Part shown: piece after piece, positions 62,853 through 64,000 of the stretch
Position numbering within the stretch: the stretch's first letter is position 1
Layout: each line of letters begins with the position of its first letter
Source of the DNA: Prevotella sp. E13-27
GTDB taxonomy: Bacteria > Bacteroidota > Bacteroidia > Bacteroidales > Bacteroidaceae
Direction of reading: 5' to 3'
Length of the DNA stretch: 64,000 nt
Assembly: GCF_023217965.1 (NCBI RefSeq)
Contig: NZ_JALPSC010000001.1
Coordinates: 744,001-808,000 of the forward strand
The notes under the pieces: model-generated
Told to the model about the DNA's origin: nothing
Database searches by the model: none
What the model saw: only the letters and a program-made list of their open reading frames with translations
Position numbers and translations under genes: made by a program

Positions 62853-63176
62853 ATGTCAGCACAAGTTATAATTCCAAAATTCATTCCCAGAGGCAGAACT
62901 GCTATTATGGTCACTACCCTGGGTGTATGTGTGTCTGCTGCTGCCCTCTACGCTGTAAAGCACAGGGGAACAAGGACACAGGAGCCGACTATCCAAAAGG
63001 AAGTCAAGTATGTGTTCTTCTCTGCTAATGGAAAGCCTATAACCCTTTCGGAGCAGGAGCTTTACAGTATCAGGCAAATGCACGAAGATGGTATGCAGCC
63101 GTCTACCATCGGTGAGAAGTTCGGGCTAGAGACTGTGATGGTCATGCGTATCATCAACTGTGTCAAGTCCATGTAG
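62853..63176 (+). CDS. small membrane-anchored HTH protein
   Basis: A 107-residue protein. AIMVTTLGVCVSAAALYAV (about 18-36) is a likely membrane segment preceded by basic residues. The C-terminal 40 residues form an HTH of the recombinase/terminase type (LSEQELYSIRQMHEDGMQPS, then TIGEKFGLETVMVMRIIN). A membrane-tethered DNA-binding domain is unusual for such a short protein. It lies between two hairpins, before the P-loop ATPase gene. No family name is known to me. Confidence 0.5.
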   Translation: MSAQVIIPKFIPRGRTAIMVTTLGVCVSAAALYAVKHRGTRTQEPTIQKEVKYVFFSANGKPITLSEQELYSIRQMHEDGMQPSTIGEKFGLETVMVMRIINCVKSM

Positions 63177-63184
63177 TATTAACC

Positions 63185-63212
63185 TGGGAGGGGGCTTCGG
63201 TGTCCTCTCCCA
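63185..63212 (+). terminator. terminator after the HTH gene
   Basis: TGGGAGGGG (63185-63193) pairs with CCTCTCCCA (63204-63212) with one G-T wobble, followed by AAATTTCTTT. Confidence 0.65.
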
Positions 63213-63226
63213 AAATTTCTTTGCAG

Positions 63227-64000
63227 ATGAACATCCCACTTATGAATTATGCCCCTGCCGCTATTTTAGCTAATTTAGATAGTCAGGGCGAACAAAGAGC
63301 ATACAGAGCAATGGATAGAATGGAAAAAGGAGTTATTAATGTTGCTTTCATTCTTTTTATGCTTGGTCTCGTATTGGTTGTTATTAAGATAGCAGTTGAC
63401 AAGGCTGGTACTTGGACTATCAATAAGGCTAATAATTCTGCCAAAATTGATCTGGAGCGAGTTAAGTGTGAGGAAAAGGCCAAACTTCGTGAAAGAGAAT
63501 GTGAGGCAGAGGCAAAACTACATGATGCCAATAACCAGTCAGATGTACGAAAACATAGAGAAGAGAGACTGATAGATTTGGACTATGAGAAAGAAAAGGC
63601 CGGAATAAAACTTGCTGATGGCTTCACCCTAGATAGTAATGATAACGGCTCAGACAATTCTCCAAATGATAAACTTTGGCTTGATGACTACCGCAAGAAG
63701 CATCCTATGCCTCAATTACCGTCATTCCTAAAATTCATTCTTGGTTGCCCTGAAGGATATGAAATTGCAGTCCTTCTCAACATGCTTTCCATGCTTGGCG
63801 CCATGTGCTTTTCAAGAGTTCGAGCAAAATACCTTGACGGAGTGGCTAAAGCTCCTAATTTGCAGGTCATCATTGAAGGTATTAGCGGTGGCGGGAAGAG
63901 CCTGTTCAAGCGAATATATGACTTGTATTTTGGACGAATAAAGGAATCCGATGCTGAAAAGGAGAAATCTTCAAAAGATTCTGATGCTGAAAAGGAAAAA
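63227..64000 (+). CDS. membrane-anchored P-loop ATPase, 3' end outside window
   Basis: The frame from ATG 63227 stays open to the edge: 258 codons. Residues 39-58 (VINVAFILFMLGLVLVVIKI) form a transmembrane helix. A charged coiled coil follows (about 75-125, LERVKCEEKAKLREREC and on). The segment LPSFLKFILGCPEGYEIAVL precedes a Walker A motif, IIEGISGGGKSLFKRIYDL (about 218-236). The ATPase part resembles DUF3987-type proteins of Bacteroidota mobile elements, which are linked to replication or DNA handling. A TM helix and coiled coil ahead of it are not what I expect for that family. Two short DSDAEKEK-like repeats are near the edge. Confidence 0.55.
   Translation, partial: MNIPLMNYAPAAILANLDSQGEQRAYRAMDRMEKGVINVAFILFMLGLVLVVIKIAVDKAGTWTINKANNSAKIDLERVKCEEKAKLRERECEAEAKLHDANNQSDVRKHREERLIDLDYEKEKAGIKLADGFTLDSNDNGSDNSPNDKLWLDDYRKKHPMPQLPSFLKFILGCPEGYEIAVLLNMLSMLGAMCFSRVRAKYLDGVAKAPNLQVIIEGISGGGKSLFKRIYDLYFGRIKESDAEKEKSSKDSDAEKEK

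Overview
The window looks like a chromosomal segment of a Prevotella-type member of the Bacteroidota. Gene order and content point there: trpB-E-G-D, gltBD, LL-diaminopimelate aminotransferase, type III glutamine synthetase, a DUF4923 lipoprotein, a fimbrillin and very large LamG/GLUG surface proteins. Many genes start a few tens of bases after the Bacteroidota promoter pattern TTTG-N19/20-TAnnTTTG, and Shine-Dalgarno sites are mostly absent. No rRNA or tRNA gene and no CRISPR array was seen. Layout: (1) 1-4334, minus strand, a trp operon (trpB, trpE, trpG, start of trpD) preceded by a readable attenuation leader: an 18-residue peptide with three consecutive Trp codons, then a strong hairpin. 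(2) 4417-10652, minus strand, gltBD glutamate synthase, whose two genes carry ten in-frame GC-rich palindromic inserts. (3) 10936-23220, housekeeping genes: dapF-dapL, glnN, a WYL regulator with a DUF4923 lipoprotein and an RluA-like pseudouridine synthase, a GH35 beta-galactosidase (with the same palindromic insert), and an HhH/beta-barrel protein. (4) 23504-24860 and 39493-40849, two inverted copies of one 1,357-bp IS110-family element differing by one synonymous base in the transposase gene. Its 5' noncoding region contains sequences matching its own ends and its target, as expected of a bridge RNA. (5) 25094-38141, a surface-protein operon: a roughly 3,740-residue multidomain exported protein, a lipoprotein, a fimbrillin and a 47-residue peptide, mostly joined by ATGA overlaps. 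(6) 38142-41330, a scrambled region: a PL11 lyase tail fused to a 120-bp copy of the GH35 3' end, large extragenic palindromes, a zeta-toxin-like kinase with a 52-codon partner, IS110 copy 2 and a nucleotide-kinase remnant. (7) 41331-51196, a secreted multidomain glycoside-hydrolase-like protein, a C4-dicarboxylate transporter, metG and a membrane protein. (8) 51280-57653, surface polysaccharide genes including a flippase, glycerol-phosphate cytidylyltransferase and CDP-glycerol transferase homologues, and two glycosyltransferases. (9) 57658-64000, a yifB/comM-type gene cut off just before its P-loop by an integrative element with a large serine recombinase, ParB-like proteins, a Sel1 protein, a membrane-anchored HTH protein and a membrane P-loop ATPase running off the edge. 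The first part is nitrogen and amino-acid metabolism: gltBD and glnN make glutamate and glutamine, TrpG uses glutamine, and DapF/DapL make diaminopimelate for lysine and peptidoglycan. The second half is cell-surface and carbohydrate functions mixed with mobile DNA. The observations I rank highest are the bridge-RNA guide matches in the IS110 copies, the palindromic protein-coding inserts, the trp leader, the yifB-interrupting element, and the PL11/GH35 chimeric scar.
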